A stretch of DNA of 64,000 nt from Thiocapsa sp. KS1. Lineage in GTDB: Bacteria; Pseudomonadota; Gammaproteobacteria; Chromatiales; Chromatiaceae. Where the stretch lies: assembly GCF_001499735.1 (NCBI RefSeq), contig NZ_LN848257.1, forward strand, positions 4,350,929-4,414,928, given 5' to 3'. Under the pieces are notes generated by a model, which worked only from the letters and a program-made list of their open reading frames with translations, ran no database searches and was not told where the DNA came from. The translations under genes were made by a program, and so were the position numbers. This document shows, one piece after another, positions 25,148 to 34,379 of the stretch. Numbering within the stretch: position 1 is the first letter of the stretch; every line of letters starts with the position of its first letter.

Positions 25148-27016
25148 GTGTATCCCAAGTATTTCGGGCTCAAGGAGCCCAGCTTCTCTATTGCGCCGGA
25201 TCCTCATTACCTGTTCTTGAGCGAGCAGCATAAGGAGGCCCTTGCACATCTCCTCTACGGGGCGGGCGAGAGCGGTGGGTTCGTTCTCTTGACCGGGGAG
25301 GTGGGGACGGGAAAGACCACGGTGTGTCGCGCTTTTCTCGAGCAGCTCCCCGAGGGCGTCGAGGTTGCGCTGATCCTCAACCCGGCGGTCACGGCCAACG
25401 AGCTGCTGCTCAATCTCTGCGACGAGTTTCGAATCCAGGTCCCCGAGGGCGAGCGCTCCGTGAAGGCCCTGGTCGACCGACTCAATGCCTATCTCCTGGA
25501 TGCGCACGGAAAGGGTCGTCGACCCGTGCTGATCATCGACGAGGCGCAGAATCTGCGGCCCAAGGTGCTCGAGCAGATCCGTCTGCTGACGAATTTGGAG
25601 ACCAGCAAGCACAAGCTCCTTCAGATCTTTCTGATCGGTCAGCCCGAGCTGCGTCGGCTGCTCGAGCGCGATGCCCTGCGCCAGATCAATCAGCGCATCA
25701 CGGCGCGCTTCCACCTGCGCCCCTTTTCTGCGCAGGAGACCGGCGACTATATCCGCCACCGGGTCGCGGTCGCCGGTGTCGATCGCCCTTTGTTCACCGC
25801 GGCGGCGATTCGCCGGATCTACCGCTGCTCGGGCGGGGTGCCGCGCGTGGTCAATATCCTCTGCGATCGCGCCTTGCTCGGTGCCTGCGTGACACGCAGC
25901 TCGCAGGTGACGCCGGCCATCGTCAAGCGGGCGGCGCGCGAGGTTCAGGGTGAAAGCCTCGATGCCCTGCCGCGACCGGCGGTGCGCCCCGGATTTGCTG
26001 CCGTTGCGGCTTTCGTGCTCGCGATGATCGCCGGCTGGCTCGGCTATGCCTGGGTGTCCGAGGATGCCGCGGCGCTCCTCGCCGATCTGCTCCCGGGCGA
26101 TCGAACCCTGCTGACCGGCGAGCCCCCTCCCGAGACGACGCCGAGCCCGGAGGTTGTCGGCGATGGTGCGGGGCATGCGGGCGCGCCGGGATCGCCGGAT
26201 TCCTTGCTCGCGGCGTCCGACGAGGCCGCGGAGACGACGCCGTCCGAGTCGGCGGGCGATGCGGCTTCCGGCGGGGTGGTTCCGGGCGAGAGTCCATCGG
26301 TCGACGCCGCACCCACGGATATGCTGCCGCAGATCGCCCCGGAGCGCTTTGCGCCGGATGCGCTAGCCGAGACGCTCGCGCGACTCGCCATGCCCGAGTC
26401 CGACGCGCTGCGCCTGCTGTTGCTGCGCTGGGGTGTCGAAGTCGAGGACCTGCCGGCCGACGATCCCTGCGCGCGCGTGGCCGCGTTCGGACTCAGGTGC
26501 GAGCGTGGTCAGGGTAATCTCGGTGATCTTCGCGTGTTCGATCGTCCGGCCTTGCTCCGGGTTCGGGACTCGGACGGCGCTCGACGCTTCCTGGTCTTGG
26601 TCGGGCTCGACGAGGCCTTCGGCACGCTTGCGCTGCCGAGTGGGAACGAGCTGGCGCCGCTCGAAGGCATCGCATCCGTCGCGAGCGGCGACTACATCCT
26701 GGTGTGGCAGCCGCCGCCGACCGGATCGACGCTGATCGGCCCCGGAGACGCCGGCGAGTCGGTGCGCTGGTTGCGGCAGCTTCTGGCAAAGGTCCCTGCC
26801 TCCGGCCTTCCGGCCAGCGACTCCGATTATTACGATAGCGGTCTGAAGCGCGCGGTCCGGGCGTTCCAGGTGTCCCGCGGTTTGGTGGCGGACGGAATCG
26901 CCGGTCCGCGTACGCTCGTTCAATTGCACAACGCCGTCGATCTTCCCGGAATCCCTCGGCTGGTCCGGACATCCGACGCATCCGAGCCTGCGAGTACGGA
27001 GCCCACGGAGCCATGA
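25148..27016 (+). CDS. ExeA/GspA-type ATPase with peptidoglycan-binding end
   Basis: 622 aa from GTG 25148, the point where family resemblance begins (YPKYFGLKEPSFSIAPDP). AAA ATPase with Walker A GEVGTGKT (about residue 52), Walker B LIIDEAQNL, and QINQRITARFHLRPF. A single membrane helix at about 281-301, then a long acidic, Pro-rich periplasmic stretch and a C-terminal peptidoglycan-binding-like domain (LKRAVRAFQVSRGLVADGIAGPRT). ExeA proteins with their GspB partner help place the type II secretion secretin across the cell wall. gspB overlaps its stop by four bases. No other type II secretion gene is in this window. Confidence 0.9.
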   Translation: MYPKYFGLKEPSFSIAPDPHYLFLSEQHKEALAHLLYGAGESGGFVLLTGEVGTGKTTVCRAFLEQLPEGVEVALILNPAVTANELLLNLCDEFRIQVPEGERSVKALVDRLNAYLLDAHGKGRRPVLIIDEAQNLRPKVLEQIRLLTNLETSKHKLLQIFLIGQPELRRLLERDALRQINQRITARFHLRPFSAQETGDYIRHRVAVAGVDRPLFTAAAIRRIYRCSGGVPRVVNILCDRALLGACVTRSSQVTPAIVKRAAREVQGESLDALPRPAVRPGFAAVAAFVLAMIAGWLGYAWVSEDAAALLADLLPGDRTLLTGEPPPETTPSPEVVGDGAGHAGAPGSPDSLLAASDEAAETTPSESAGDAASGGVVPGESPSVDAAPTDMLPQIAPERFAPDALAETLARLAMPESDALRLLLLRWGVEVEDLPADDPCARVAAFGLRCERGQGNLGDLRVFDRPALLRVRDSDGARRFLVLVGLDEAFGTLALPSGNELAPLEGIASVASGDYILVWQPPPTGSTLIGPGDAGESVRWLRQLLAKVPASGLPASDSDYYDSGLKRAVRAFQVSRGLVADGIAGPRTLVQLHNAVDLPGIPRLVRTSDASEPASTEPTEP

Positions 27017-27915
27017 GCTATATCCTGGAGGCGCTGAAGAAGTCTCAGCAGGAGCGCGAGCTCGGGCGCGTCCCGACCTTGGACACCAGCGGCATGTTCA
27101 GCGAGGACAAAGAGCCCGCTCCCAGCAGCCATTGGGGCTTGCTCGCCGTCGGCTTGGCGGCGGTGGCGGTCGTGATCGCGCTGTATGCCGTGCTGCGGAC
27201 CCCCGCACCCATGCCTGTCCCGGTGCAGGCAAGCGCCGAGCCTGCGGCGGCGGTGCCGGTGCCGACATCGGCCTCGACGCTCTCCGAGGCAGGCAGCGAG
27301 CAAGCGGCGACCGGTGCGGTGCAGGCGATTGCTTCGGGCGGACCGTCGTCGACCCTTCCTCCGACTGCCCAAACATCGCCGCGGTCACCGGCGTCGCGGG
27401 CCGGATCGGACCTTGTACCCGGCAAGGAGTCGGAGGCCATCGCGGAGGAGGAGCCGGCGTTCGAGGCGGAGCCCGACCCCTGGCTGGAGCAGGAGCTTCA
27501 GCGTCAGCTGGATGCGGAGCAGGCGGCCTACTCGGAGCCCCCGGAGCCTGTGGTTCCCCGGCGTCGGCCGCAGCGCGCGGCGGTGCCGGAGGACTTGGTG
27601 GAAGACATCGAGAGCTTCAAACAGCAGATGCGTCGGGAGCAAGGCATCCCGCCGCCCCCGGCCCAGCGTCGGCCGGCGGATATCGGCGGCGATCCGACCA
27701 AGCTGCGTCTGACGCCCTTGCAGCAGGCTCAGCTGCCCGCCTACTTCATGACCGTCCATGTCTACGACGAGGACGCGGCCAAACGCTTTGTCCTCATCAA
27801 CGCGCTGCGCTATGTCGAAGGCGAGGAGACCCGCGACGGGATCCGAATCGAGCGCATCATCCCTGAGGGTGCGGTCTTGAGCTATCTGGGGAATCCCTTC
27901 TTCGTGCGTCGTTGA
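27013..27915 (+). CDS. gspB: General secretion pathway protein B
   Basis: 300 aa. The start MSYILEALKKSQQERELGRVP is the hallmark of GspB/ExeB. A membrane helix at about 43-64, a long Ala/Pro/Glu-rich periplasmic region, and the C-terminal GspB domain (LPAYFMTVHVYDEDAAKRFVLIN, IERIIPEGAVLSYLG). Forms an inner-membrane complex with the upstream ATPase. Translationally coupled by a four-base overlap. Confidence 0.88.
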   Translation: MSYILEALKKSQQERELGRVPTLDTSGMFSEDKEPAPSSHWGLLAVGLAAVAVVIALYAVLRTPAPMPVPVQASAEPAAAVPVPTSASTLSEAGSEQAATGAVQAIASGGPSSTLPPTAQTSPRSPASRAGSDLVPGKESEAIAEEEPAFEAEPDPWLEQELQRQLDAEQAAYSEPPEPVVPRRRPQRAAVPEDLVEDIESFKQQMRREQGIPPPPAQRRPADIGGDPTKLRLTPLQQAQLPAYFMTVHVYDEDAAKRFVLINALRYVEGEETRDGIRIERIIPEGAVLSYLGNPFFVRR

Positions 27916-27956
27916 CACAGAGCGGTGACTGGTGAGGGCTCGTCCATAAGACAAGC

Positions 27957-28045
27957 CTGTAGGGTGGACGAGCGAGAGCGAAGTCCACCGAACCCCGCGC
28001 CGGCGCCGGCGCCGGTGGACTGCGCTGCGCTTGTCCACCCTACAG
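27957..28045. repeat. Dispersed GTAGGGTGGAC palindromic repeat, copy 1
   Basis: Ends CTGTAGGGTGGAC and GTCCACCCTACAG are perfect 13-base inverted repeats. Inside are GCGAGAGCGAAGTCCACCG and a GCCGGC tract. A second copy in the opposite orientation lies at 44872-44952 and is nearly identical along its length. Confidence 0.85.
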
Positions 28046-28186
28046 CGTCAAGTCATCGCAGTGGTCGGCGTGATACGTGTCGAGAAACGAATTCTTGAAG
28101 CAACAGGTCTGCAAATTCCGTAAAGTGCGCAGCTCCGCGTTTTACGCAATCCCGACCTCCTCAACCCCGACCCCGGCGCCGTTCAA

Positions 28187-29629
28187 ATGACCCAACCCAA
28201 GGCTCGCGACACCGACGCCATGCACCGCCATCTGCGCGATGTCGAGCGGCTGTTGGCGCGCCTGCGGCTGCTCGACACCCTGGTGCATCGCCAGAGGATG
28301 CCGCACCAGGAGCTGGTGGAGAACATCACCCACCGGCAAAACCTGGGTCGGCTGCGCCGCAAACTGGATCGTCTGCATCCGGCTGACATCGCCTGCATCC
28401 TCGAAGCCTTGCCCGTCGACGACCGACTGTTCGTGTGGGATCTGGTCAAGGTCGAGAAGGACGGCGACATCCTGCTCGAGGTCTCGGACGCGGTGCGGGC
28501 CACCTTGCTCGGGACCATGGACGCGGAGGAGATCAAGGCCGCCGCCGAGACCCTCGATGCCGACGAGCTGGCGGATCTGGCGCCCGATCTGCCGCCCGAG
28601 GTCATGCAGGACGTGCTGGCCTCGCTGGATCAGGAGGAGCAGGAGCAGGTCCGCGCGGCCATGTCCTATCCGGAGGGCACCGTCGGCGCCCTGATGGATT
28701 TCGACATGGTGACGGTGCGCGAGGACGTCACCCTGGAGGTCGTGCTGCGCTATCTGCGCCGCTTCGAGACACTTCCCGACCATACGGACAAGATCTTCGT
28801 GATCGACCGGGAGGAGCGTCTGCGCGGCGTGCTGACCATCGAGTCGCTGCTGATCAACGACCCCGAGACCGAGGTCGCGACGGTCATGCAGTCCAAATCG
28901 ATCGTCAGCTTCTCGCCGGACGACAGCGCCGACTCGGCCGCCAACGCCTTCGAGCGTTACGACCTGGTGTCTGCCCCCGTGCTGGACAGCGAGAAGGGCG
29001 TGATCGGTCGTCTGACCGTGGCCGACATGGTTGACCACATCCGCGAGGAATCCGAGGCCGAGATCCTGAGCAATGCCGGTCTGCGCGAGGAGGAGGACAT
29101 CTTCGCGCCCGTGATCCGCTCGGTGAAGAACCGCTGGGCCTGGCTTGCCGTCAACCTGGTGACCGCTTTCATCGCCTCGCGCGTCATCGACCTCTTCGAG
29201 GGCTCGATCGAGAAACTGGTCGCGCTCGCCGCACTCATGCCGATCGTTGCGGGCATCGGCGGCAACGCGGGCAACCAGACCATCACCATGATCGTGCGCG
29301 CCATCGCGATGGGGCAGGTACAGCCGTCCGCGCTCTGGCGGCTGTTGCGCAAGGAGCTTGCCGTCGCCTTGATCAACGGCATCGTCTGGGGCGGGGTCGT
29401 CGGCGTGGCGGCATGGCTGCTCTACGGCAATTACGAGCTGGGGCTGGTCATGACCGCGGCCATGATGCTCAATCTGCTCCTTGCGGCCACCGCCGGGGTG
29501 GTGATTCCCTTGATCCGCCAGCGGCTGGGCCGTGATCCGGCGCTCGGCAGCTCCGTGTTGATCACCGCCTTGACCGACTCGGGCGGCTTCTTCATCTTCC
29601 TCGGCCTGGCGACGCTGTTCTTGCTCTAA
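28187..29629 (+). CDS. mgtE: Magnesium transporter MgtE
   Basis: 480 aa. N-terminal superhelical domain (LHPADIACILEALP, LAPDLPPEVMQDVLASL), two CBS domains (VIDREERLRGVLTIESLL, APVLDSEKGVIGRLTVADM) that sense Mg, a connecting helix, and five membrane helices with the pore motif PIVAGIGGNAGNQT. Complete. Monocistronic in appearance; followed by a weak stem-loop. Confidence 0.95.
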   Translation: MTQPKARDTDAMHRHLRDVERLLARLRLLDTLVHRQRMPHQELVENITHRQNLGRLRRKLDRLHPADIACILEALPVDDRLFVWDLVKVEKDGDILLEVSDAVRATLLGTMDAEEIKAAAETLDADELADLAPDLPPEVMQDVLASLDQEEQEQVRAAMSYPEGTVGALMDFDMVTVREDVTLEVVLRYLRRFETLPDHTDKIFVIDREERLRGVLTIESLLINDPETEVATVMQSKSIVSFSPDDSADSAANAFERYDLVSAPVLDSEKGVIGRLTVADMVDHIREESEAEILSNAGLREEEDIFAPVIRSVKNRWAWLAVNLVTAFIASRVIDLFEGSIEKLVALAALMPIVAGIGGNAGNQTITMIVRAIAMGQVQPSALWRLLRKELAVALINGIVWGGVVGVAAWLLYGNYELGLVMTAAMMLNLLLAATAGVVIPLIRQRLGRDPALGSSVLITALTDSGGFFIFLGLATLFLL

Positions 29630-29660
29630 ACCGCGCCCAGCGCGGTATGTGGTGTTTTTG
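29630..29660 (+). terminator. Possible terminator after mgtE
   Basis: ACCGCGC, loop CCA, GCGCGGT directly after the stop; a run of five T begins eight bases later. Stem is good but the spacing to the T run is unusual. Confidence 0.45.
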
Positions 29661-29733
29661 GATGGGATCGGCCCCGGCGGACTCGACGGTTGCTGGAGCT
29701 GGCGCGGTTTAAAGGTTTAAAAATATAAAATAT

Positions 29734-29819
29734 TAAACCGCGTCTCCACACAAAGGCGGTGAAGGCCCCAAGGCCGAATACAACATGACAATGACGCATG
29801 TCGCTCTGGACGCGGTTTA
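29734..29819. repeat. MITE-like element, copy 1
   Basis: 86 bases bounded by perfect 11-base inverted repeats TAAACCGCGTC and GACGCGGTTTA. Preceded at 29703-29712 by CGCGGTTTAA, which with TTAAACCGCG at 29733-29742 makes a second palindrome around an AT-rich loop. Related elements at 32852-32936 and 56833-56917. Confidence 0.7.
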
Positions 29820-29873
29820 GCGCCCAAGTCCGATCGATGTCCGTCGTCTTTGTGTCCGACCGGAGCGGTCGGA

Positions 29874-30203
29874 TCAGTCGTCGTCATAGGCATACTGGTC
29901 GCGGCAACGGCCCTTCTTCCACTGGCCGGGAGGGCAGGGGTAGGAGGCCCCGCGGCGGTCGGAGTAGACCGGCCTGTCGTAGCCGTCGGTGGCGATCGCC
30001 GTGCCGGCGGCGCCTGCGAGCCCGCTGCCGATAATGGCGGCGTTACGACCGCCGAGCTCGCCGCCGATGAAGGCCCCGAGGGCGGCGCCGAGGCCGCCGC
30101 CGACGGCGGCGCGCGTGCTCAGTTGGTCGGCCATCGCCGGGCCTGCCGTCATGGGCAGTGCGACGACCAGTGCAATAAACACCGCAGGCATGCGATTGGA
30201 CAT
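29874..30203 (-). CDS. Exported glycine-zipper protein
   Basis: 109 aa. Signal peptide MSNRMPAVFIALVVALPMTA with cleavage near AMA-D. Then a glycine-zipper region, AAVGGGLGAALGAFIGGELGG and AAIIGSGLAGAAGTAIA in pieces, and a Tyr/Asp-rich tail containing two Cys. Similar small proteins insert in the outer membrane or periplasm; exact role unknown. Confidence 0.7.
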   Translation of the reverse strand: MSNRMPAVFIALVVALPMTAGPAMADQLSTRAAVGGGLGAALGAFIGGELGGRNAAIIGSGLAGAAGTAIATDGYDRPVYSDRRGASYPCPPGQWKKGRCRDQYAYDDD

Positions 30204-30356
30204 ACTCGATTCTCCTCTTCGATCGGTTCAGTCGCGCTTATGGTCGCAGATCGAAGCTGAACCGATGCTGAACGCATTGCGGTCTTTCGCCGTCCTCGGG
30301 TGTCTGCCGATTAGGTTCGAGGGCAGTGCCTTTCGCCGAATCAACGGGAGCTTGTG

Positions 30357-31421
30357 ATGACCTTACGCCGAATCGCGGTGGGCTTGCCGATGTCGATCGG
30401 GCTCGCCCTGATCGCGTTGGGATTCCTGCTGCCGGGCGGCGAGCGCCTGATCCGCGAGAATCTGCCCTTGGAGACGCATGTGACGGTCCTCGCGCCGGGC
30501 GATGACGGGACCATCCTTGCCGCCACCCAAGCCGGCGAGCTCTGGCGGTTCGACGGCGCCGGCTGGGAGCAGGCGGACGCCGGGCTTGAGGGTCTCCTGG
30601 TGCTGGCGCTTCGCGGGGAGCCCGGCGGCCATGCAATCGGGACGGCGACCGGGCTCGTGTCCGCGTCCGGCCTTGCGCCGCCGCCAGGCAACCCGCGGAT
30701 CAGCGACGTCATGGAGACCGAGGTGGGACTCCTGGCGGCGACCCCCGATGGTCTGTGGGTACTGGCCGACGGCACCTGGCACCGGCCGCTCGCGGACAAG
30801 CCACTCTATCGGCTGGTCGAGCAGTGGCGCGACGGGCGTATCCATCTGCATGCCGCAACGATCGGTGAGGGGGTCTACTCGGCCTCGATCGAGGCACTCG
30901 TGTCGCCTTGGGCAGCGAACAGCCGCGGGCTTCCCGATGGCGTGAAGGCGCTCTGTTTCGCCGTCACCGAGGGCGGTCTACTCCTCGTCGGGACGGATCA
31001 GGGCCTCTATTGGCAGGCTGCGCCGGGCGAGACCTGGAACGCGTTGGCAGAGATCCCGCGCGATCGCCGCATCCTCGCGCTCCATCGCGCGCCGCCGGAC
31101 GCGCGCGGCCTACAACGGCTTTGGATCGGCACGGATGTCGGCTTGTCCGCGCTCGATCTTGCGGAGACACGCGACGGTCTCTCGGCGGTCGGTCCGCTCC
31201 GATCCTTCGACGCACTCTGGGAGCCGCCCGAGTCGGGCGTGAGCTGGATCCTCCCGGTGGCCGGTGAGGGCCTGATGGTCAGTGCCGGCGCCGTATATCG
31301 TCTGAGGGCCGTGCGTTATCCGGGTTGGTACCGGTTCGTGCTGGCCGGTATCCTGTTGCTTCTCGTCGGTGGCTGGCTGTGGCTCGGATCCGACCCGGAG
31401 CCCGCCCATGAAGACGACTAA
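30357..31421 (+). CDS. Membrane-anchored beta-propeller-like protein, unknown function
   Basis: 354 aa from ATG 30357 with CGGGAG seven bases before. N-terminal helix about 8-26 (a signal anchor), then repeated short beta units of the kind GTILAATQAGELWRFDGAGW, GLLAATPDGLWVLADGTW, GLLLVGTDQGLYWQ and RLWIGTDVGLSAL, as in two-component-regulator or BNR-like propellers, and a second membrane helix near the C terminus (FVLAGILLLLVGGWLWLG). Domain faces the periplasm. No enzyme motif seen. Stands upstream of two other unknown membrane-anchored genes. Confidence 0.6.
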   Translation: MTLRRIAVGLPMSIGLALIALGFLLPGGERLIRENLPLETHVTVLAPGDDGTILAATQAGELWRFDGAGWEQADAGLEGLLVLALRGEPGGHAIGTATGLVSASGLAPPPGNPRISDVMETEVGLLAATPDGLWVLADGTWHRPLADKPLYRLVEQWRDGRIHLHAATIGEGVYSASIEALVSPWAANSRGLPDGVKALCFAVTEGGLLLVGTDQGLYWQAAPGETWNALAEIPRDRRILALHRAPPDARGLQRLWIGTDVGLSALDLAETRDGLSAVGPLRSFDALWEPPESGVSWILPVAGEGLMVSAGAVYRLRAVRYPGWYRFVLAGILLLLVGGWLWLGSDPEPAHEDD

Positions 31422-31475
31422 GTAACTGCTCAGAAGCAACTTAGCCATTCCGGTTCATTCTCCCCCTCTCCCCAA

Positions 31476-31500
31476 CCCCTCTCCCGCGAGGGGAGAGGGG
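31476..31500. repeat. CCCCTCTCCC hairpin
   Basis: CCCCTCTCCC, loop GCGA, GGGGAGAGGGG. A perfect stem without T run; a common bacterial dispersed hairpin more than a clear terminator. Confidence 0.6.
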
Positions 31501-31561
31501 CTAAGATGGATCACTTGTTATTGAACGGTTGCTAACCTTTGTTCCGGATCGAGGTTCTTCT

Positions 31562-32020
31562 ATGGATCGCTTTACGCGAAACGCCGTCATCGGCTCGGGT
31601 GTGCTGGTTGTATTGTTGATCCTGTCGCTGCTGCCGTGGGGCGGGATGGCGTTCGGCCCACGCATTTGGCAGCTCAACGCGATCCTGGAGCGGGATCCCA
31701 CCCTCGCGGAGTATCCCTACGACTTCAAGGCGCTGCTGTTCTTGGACGGCATCGTGACCCTGACCCGCCCCTACGACAACGCTGTTCCGGTCAACGAGGT
31801 CCTGGTGGCGATCGATCCGACACTGGCCGGCAAGCCGGCGGATGATCCGGCCGTCGCCGCTGCTCTGGAGCGTCTTCAGCGCTACGAGATGCACGCGATC
31901 GGCGTGATGCTGGCCGAGCCCGACGTGCGCTCGATCGTCTGGTCGTTGGATCGGGCTTGGCTCAACGGCCGGGGGATTGCAGCTCCGAATCCGGATCCCG
32001 CACTGCGCGGGTCGATGTAG
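31562..32020 (+). CDS. Membrane-anchored protein of unknown function
   Basis: 152 aa from ATG 31562. One N-terminal membrane helix (VIGSGVLVVLLILSLLPWGG), then a soluble part with FKALLFLDGIVTLTRPYDNAVP and a helical C-terminal region. No family recognised. Eleven bases before the DUF2726-type gene, so the two are likely co-transcribed. Confidence 0.55.
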   Translation: MDRFTRNAVIGSGVLVVLLILSLLPWGGMAFGPRIWQLNAILERDPTLAEYPYDFKALLFLDGIVTLTRPYDNAVPVNEVLVAIDPTLAGKPADDPAVAAALERLQRYEMHAIGVMLAEPDVRSIVWSLDRAWLNGRGIAAPNPDPALRGSM

Positions 32021-32031
32021 GGCGGACACGC

Positions 32032-32832
32032 ATGCAACACTTCTATTTCTTGCTCGGGCTCGGCGCCCTCGTCGCGGTCGCCTTCATCGTCAGCCTGCTG
32101 CGTCGATTCAGACAGCGCAACCGCTTGCCTTATCGCGTCGATACCTGTCTCCTCTCGCCGCCGCAGCGTGCCTTCGTTGCGGTGCTGGAGCGAGCCGTCG
32201 GTCAAGAGTATCGGGTCTACGCCAAGGTCCGGGCGGCGGACATCATCGAGGTCGAGCGCCGAGGCGATCGGCGTGCCCGCGAGCGCGCCGCCGAGCGCCT
32301 GGCCAAGCAGGTCTTCGATTTCCTGATCTGCACCCGAGAGTCGAGCGCCATCGCCTGCGCGGTCAATTTGGCGCCGCGCTCGCGGTTGTCCAGGCGCCCG
32401 CCGAGGAATGGCCTCGACCGCATCTGTGCCGCGGCCAAGCTCCCCTTCGTGCGCTTTCGCGAGAGCGACGTCTATTCGGTCGTGGAGATCGAAGAGCAGG
32501 TGTTCTCGGCCATGCAGGCGCTCCGCATCCGACCCCGCGCCGACGAGCCCTCGGCGCAGGACACCCGCGAGGCGCTGCGCGACCTTTCGGACGTGATCGG
32601 CGAGAAGATCCCCGAGCCGCGCCGCATCAAGCCCCCGGCACCGGCAGCGACCCCGACGTCCTCCACGGACCGCGCAGCGCCGAGCACGCCCATCCCCATC
32701 AAACCACGCACCCGCACCGAGCCCAGGCTGCACCTCGACGAAGACCTCGACATCGGTCCCGATGTCCGTATGGCCGAGCCCCGGATCGAGGTCGAATTCG
32801 ACGAAGATCGCCCCAGACGCGCCAGGATGTAG
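32032..32832 (+). CDS. DUF2726-type membrane-anchored nuclease-fold protein
   Basis: 266 aa. N-terminal membrane helix (YFLLGLGALVAVAFIVSLL), then the DUF2726 domain: YRVDTCLLSPPQRAFVAVLE, VYAKVRAADIIEV, KQVFDFLICTRESSAIACAVN, ICAAAKLPFVRF. DUF2726 is related to the PD-(D/E)XK fold with DFL...C.. and A.E core positions; here the usual final acidic-x-Lys is not obvious (ACAVNL), so catalysis is doubtful. The last 80 residues are low-complexity and acidic. Function unknown. Confidence 0.65.
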   Translation: MQHFYFLLGLGALVAVAFIVSLLRRFRQRNRLPYRVDTCLLSPPQRAFVAVLERAVGQEYRVYAKVRAADIIEVERRGDRRARERAAERLAKQVFDFLICTRESSAIACAVNLAPRSRLSRRPPRNGLDRICAAAKLPFVRFRESDVYSVVEIEEQVFSAMQALRIRPRADEPSAQDTREALRDLSDVIGEKIPEPRRIKPPAPAATPTSSTDRAAPSTPIPIKPRTRTEPRLHLDEDLDIGPDVRMAEPRIEVEFDEDRPRRARM

Positions 32833-32851
32833 CCTCTGCTCCCGAAGTCTC

Positions 32852-32936
32852 CTGAACCGCGTCCCCCGAGTTTTCAAAGGAGCGCCGAGGGCGAAAGCGC
32901 CTCGCACTCACCCGAATTACTCCTGACGCGGCTCAG
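32852..32936. repeat. MITE-like element, copy 2
   Basis: 85 bases bounded by CTGAACCGCGTC and GACGCGGCTCAG (11 of 12 positions complementary). The right end overlaps the stop codon of the Rieske gene on the minus strand, so the element forms that gene's 3' end. Confidence 0.6.
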
Positions 32937-33247
32937 CTCGGATCGATCCAGATCTGCCCCTCCGCCACCACGAGCCGATAGGTCCGAATCGGCGTGTCCG
33001 CGGGCTCGTCCATCGGCTCGCCGGTTTTCAGGCTGAAGCGGCTCCCGTGCAGCGAGCACTTGATCCGATCCCCGTCGAGGCAGCCGTAGGAGAGTGGATA
33101 GTCCTCGTGGCTGCAGTTGTCCTCCACGGCATAAAAGCGCCCGTCGACGTTCGCGACGATGTACGCCTGGTTGTCCACGACGACCTTCAGAAACTTGCCG
33201 GGCGCGATCGCATCCGTGCCGGCAACGGCGACATAGGGTTTGTCCAT
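32933..33247 (-). CDS. Rieske [2Fe-2S] ferredoxin
   Basis: 104 aa. Both Rieske boxes are intact: CSHEDYPLSYG and CSLHGSRF give two Cys and two His ligands. Small soluble Rieske ferredoxin of the BphA3/NirD-like kind, an electron carrier for an oxygenase or reductase. Ten bases after the TrpD2-like gene on the same strand, so in the same transcript. No oxygenase gene is nearby. Its stop codon lies in the end of a MITE-like repeat. Confidence 0.88.
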   Translation of the reverse strand: MDKPYVAVAGTDAIAPGKFLKVVVDNQAYIVANVDGRFYAVEDNCSHEDYPLSYGCLDGDRIKCSLHGSRFSLKTGEPMDEPADTPIRTYRLVVAEGQIWIDPS

Positions 33248-33257
33248 CGGTCTCTCC

Positions 33258-34379
33258 TCAACGCATCCGTTTCGCCGCCTTGCCCGAATCCAGCACGTCG
33301 CGGATGCGGTCCGCGGCGACCTCCAGCGAGCCTTCGCGGCCGAGATGCCAGAGGATCAGCGCGCCCGCGAACACCAGGCTGTCGTAGGTCGGACCTTGCG
33401 CGCCTTCCAGGGCGGCGATGCCCGCATGCGCCGCGGCCTGCGCGGTCGCAAGCACATCGACCGCCACGGCGATCTCATCCCCCGGACGCGTGGTCTGGGG
33501 CAGATCCTCGGGCAAGGGGACGGCGCGCACGGACTGGGCGATCCCCAAAGCGGTCGGATCGACCTCGAAGGACTGCTCCTCGGACATCTGCTGATAGTTG
33601 AAGCAGGTGCCTTTTTGGCGCAGCGAGGGGATGACGCCGCCCTCGACCCCGCGGATCAGGAGTGCGGAATGAAAACCGGCATGGCGCGCCAACATGGCGT
33701 AGATGCGCGGATAGGGCTTGTGGACGTACCCGGTCACCAGATGGGTGTGCTTGCGCCCGTGGATCGGCCGGGCCAAGACCTCGACCGTGGTGATGGCCTG
33801 GCGCTTGACGATGGTGGAGCGCAGATCCACCAGGTTGTGCAGCGGGGCGCAGAAGGCGCGTTGGTCGACATAGCTCCAGCCGAGCGCCGGATCGGCCAGT
33901 CGCTCCGCCGCCTCGACCGGCGAGAGGTCGACCGGCACCCCGGCGGCGTCGAGGATATGCCGATGGGTCACGCCGAACTTGGGTCCGACCGCATGGGCGC
34001 CATGACTGATCGCCGGGACACCGCATTCGGCGAGCACGGGCATCAGGAAGGGCGATGCCGGCAGGCAGCGGTTGTAGCCGTCGTAGGGATCGGCGATGTC
34101 GACCACGTCGTCCACGTCCGCCACGACATGGCCGGTGGCCTCGCGCACCGCATCCAGGATGCCCTTGAGCTCCTCGTCGGTCTCGCGCTTCATCCGCAGG
34201 GCGATCAAAAAGATACCGGCCTGCACCGGGTCGACCGCGTTGTCCAGGATGGCGCCCATGCCGATATGGGCCTCCTCCGTGGAGATGTCCTTGGAGAGCT
34301 CCGGACCGGTCGCGATGCGCTGGATGATCGAGCGCATCTGGGTCTTGGCGTCGCTCGGTGCGCTGGCCTGACTACTCAT
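33258..34379 (-). CDS. Anthranilate-phosphoribosyltransferase-like protein (TrpD2/YbiB type)
   Basis: 373 aa from the Met with GGAGG before it. Glycosyltransferase family 3 fold: N-terminal helical domain (EEAHIGMGAILDNAVDPVQAGIFLIALRMK), then the phosphoribosyl domain, CGVPAISHGAHAVGPKFGVTHRH, SYVDQRAFCAPLHNLVDLRSTI and LIRGVEGGVIPSLRQKG in pieces. The canonical PRPP motif of true TrpD (GTGGD) is not present, pointing to the TrpD2 group that binds nucleic acid instead. No tryptophan genes nearby. Pairing with a Rieske ferredoxin is unusual and may point to a redox-linked role. Confidence 0.75.
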   Translation of the reverse strand: MSSQASAPSDAKTQMRSIIQRIATGPELSKDISTEEAHIGMGAILDNAVDPVQAGIFLIALRMKRETDEELKGILDAVREATGHVVADVDDVVDIADPYDGYNRCLPASPFLMPVLAECGVPAISHGAHAVGPKFGVTHRHILDAAGVPVDLSPVEAAERLADPALGWSYVDQRAFCAPLHNLVDLRSTIVKRQAITTVEVLARPIHGRKHTHLVTGYVHKPYPRIYAMLARHAGFHSALLIRGVEGGVIPSLRQKGTCFNYQQMSEEQSFEVDPTALGIAQSVRAVPLPEDLPQTTRPGDEIAVAVDVLATAQAAAHAGIAALEGAQGPTYDSLVFAGALILWHLGREGSLEVAADRIRDVLDSGKAAKRMR

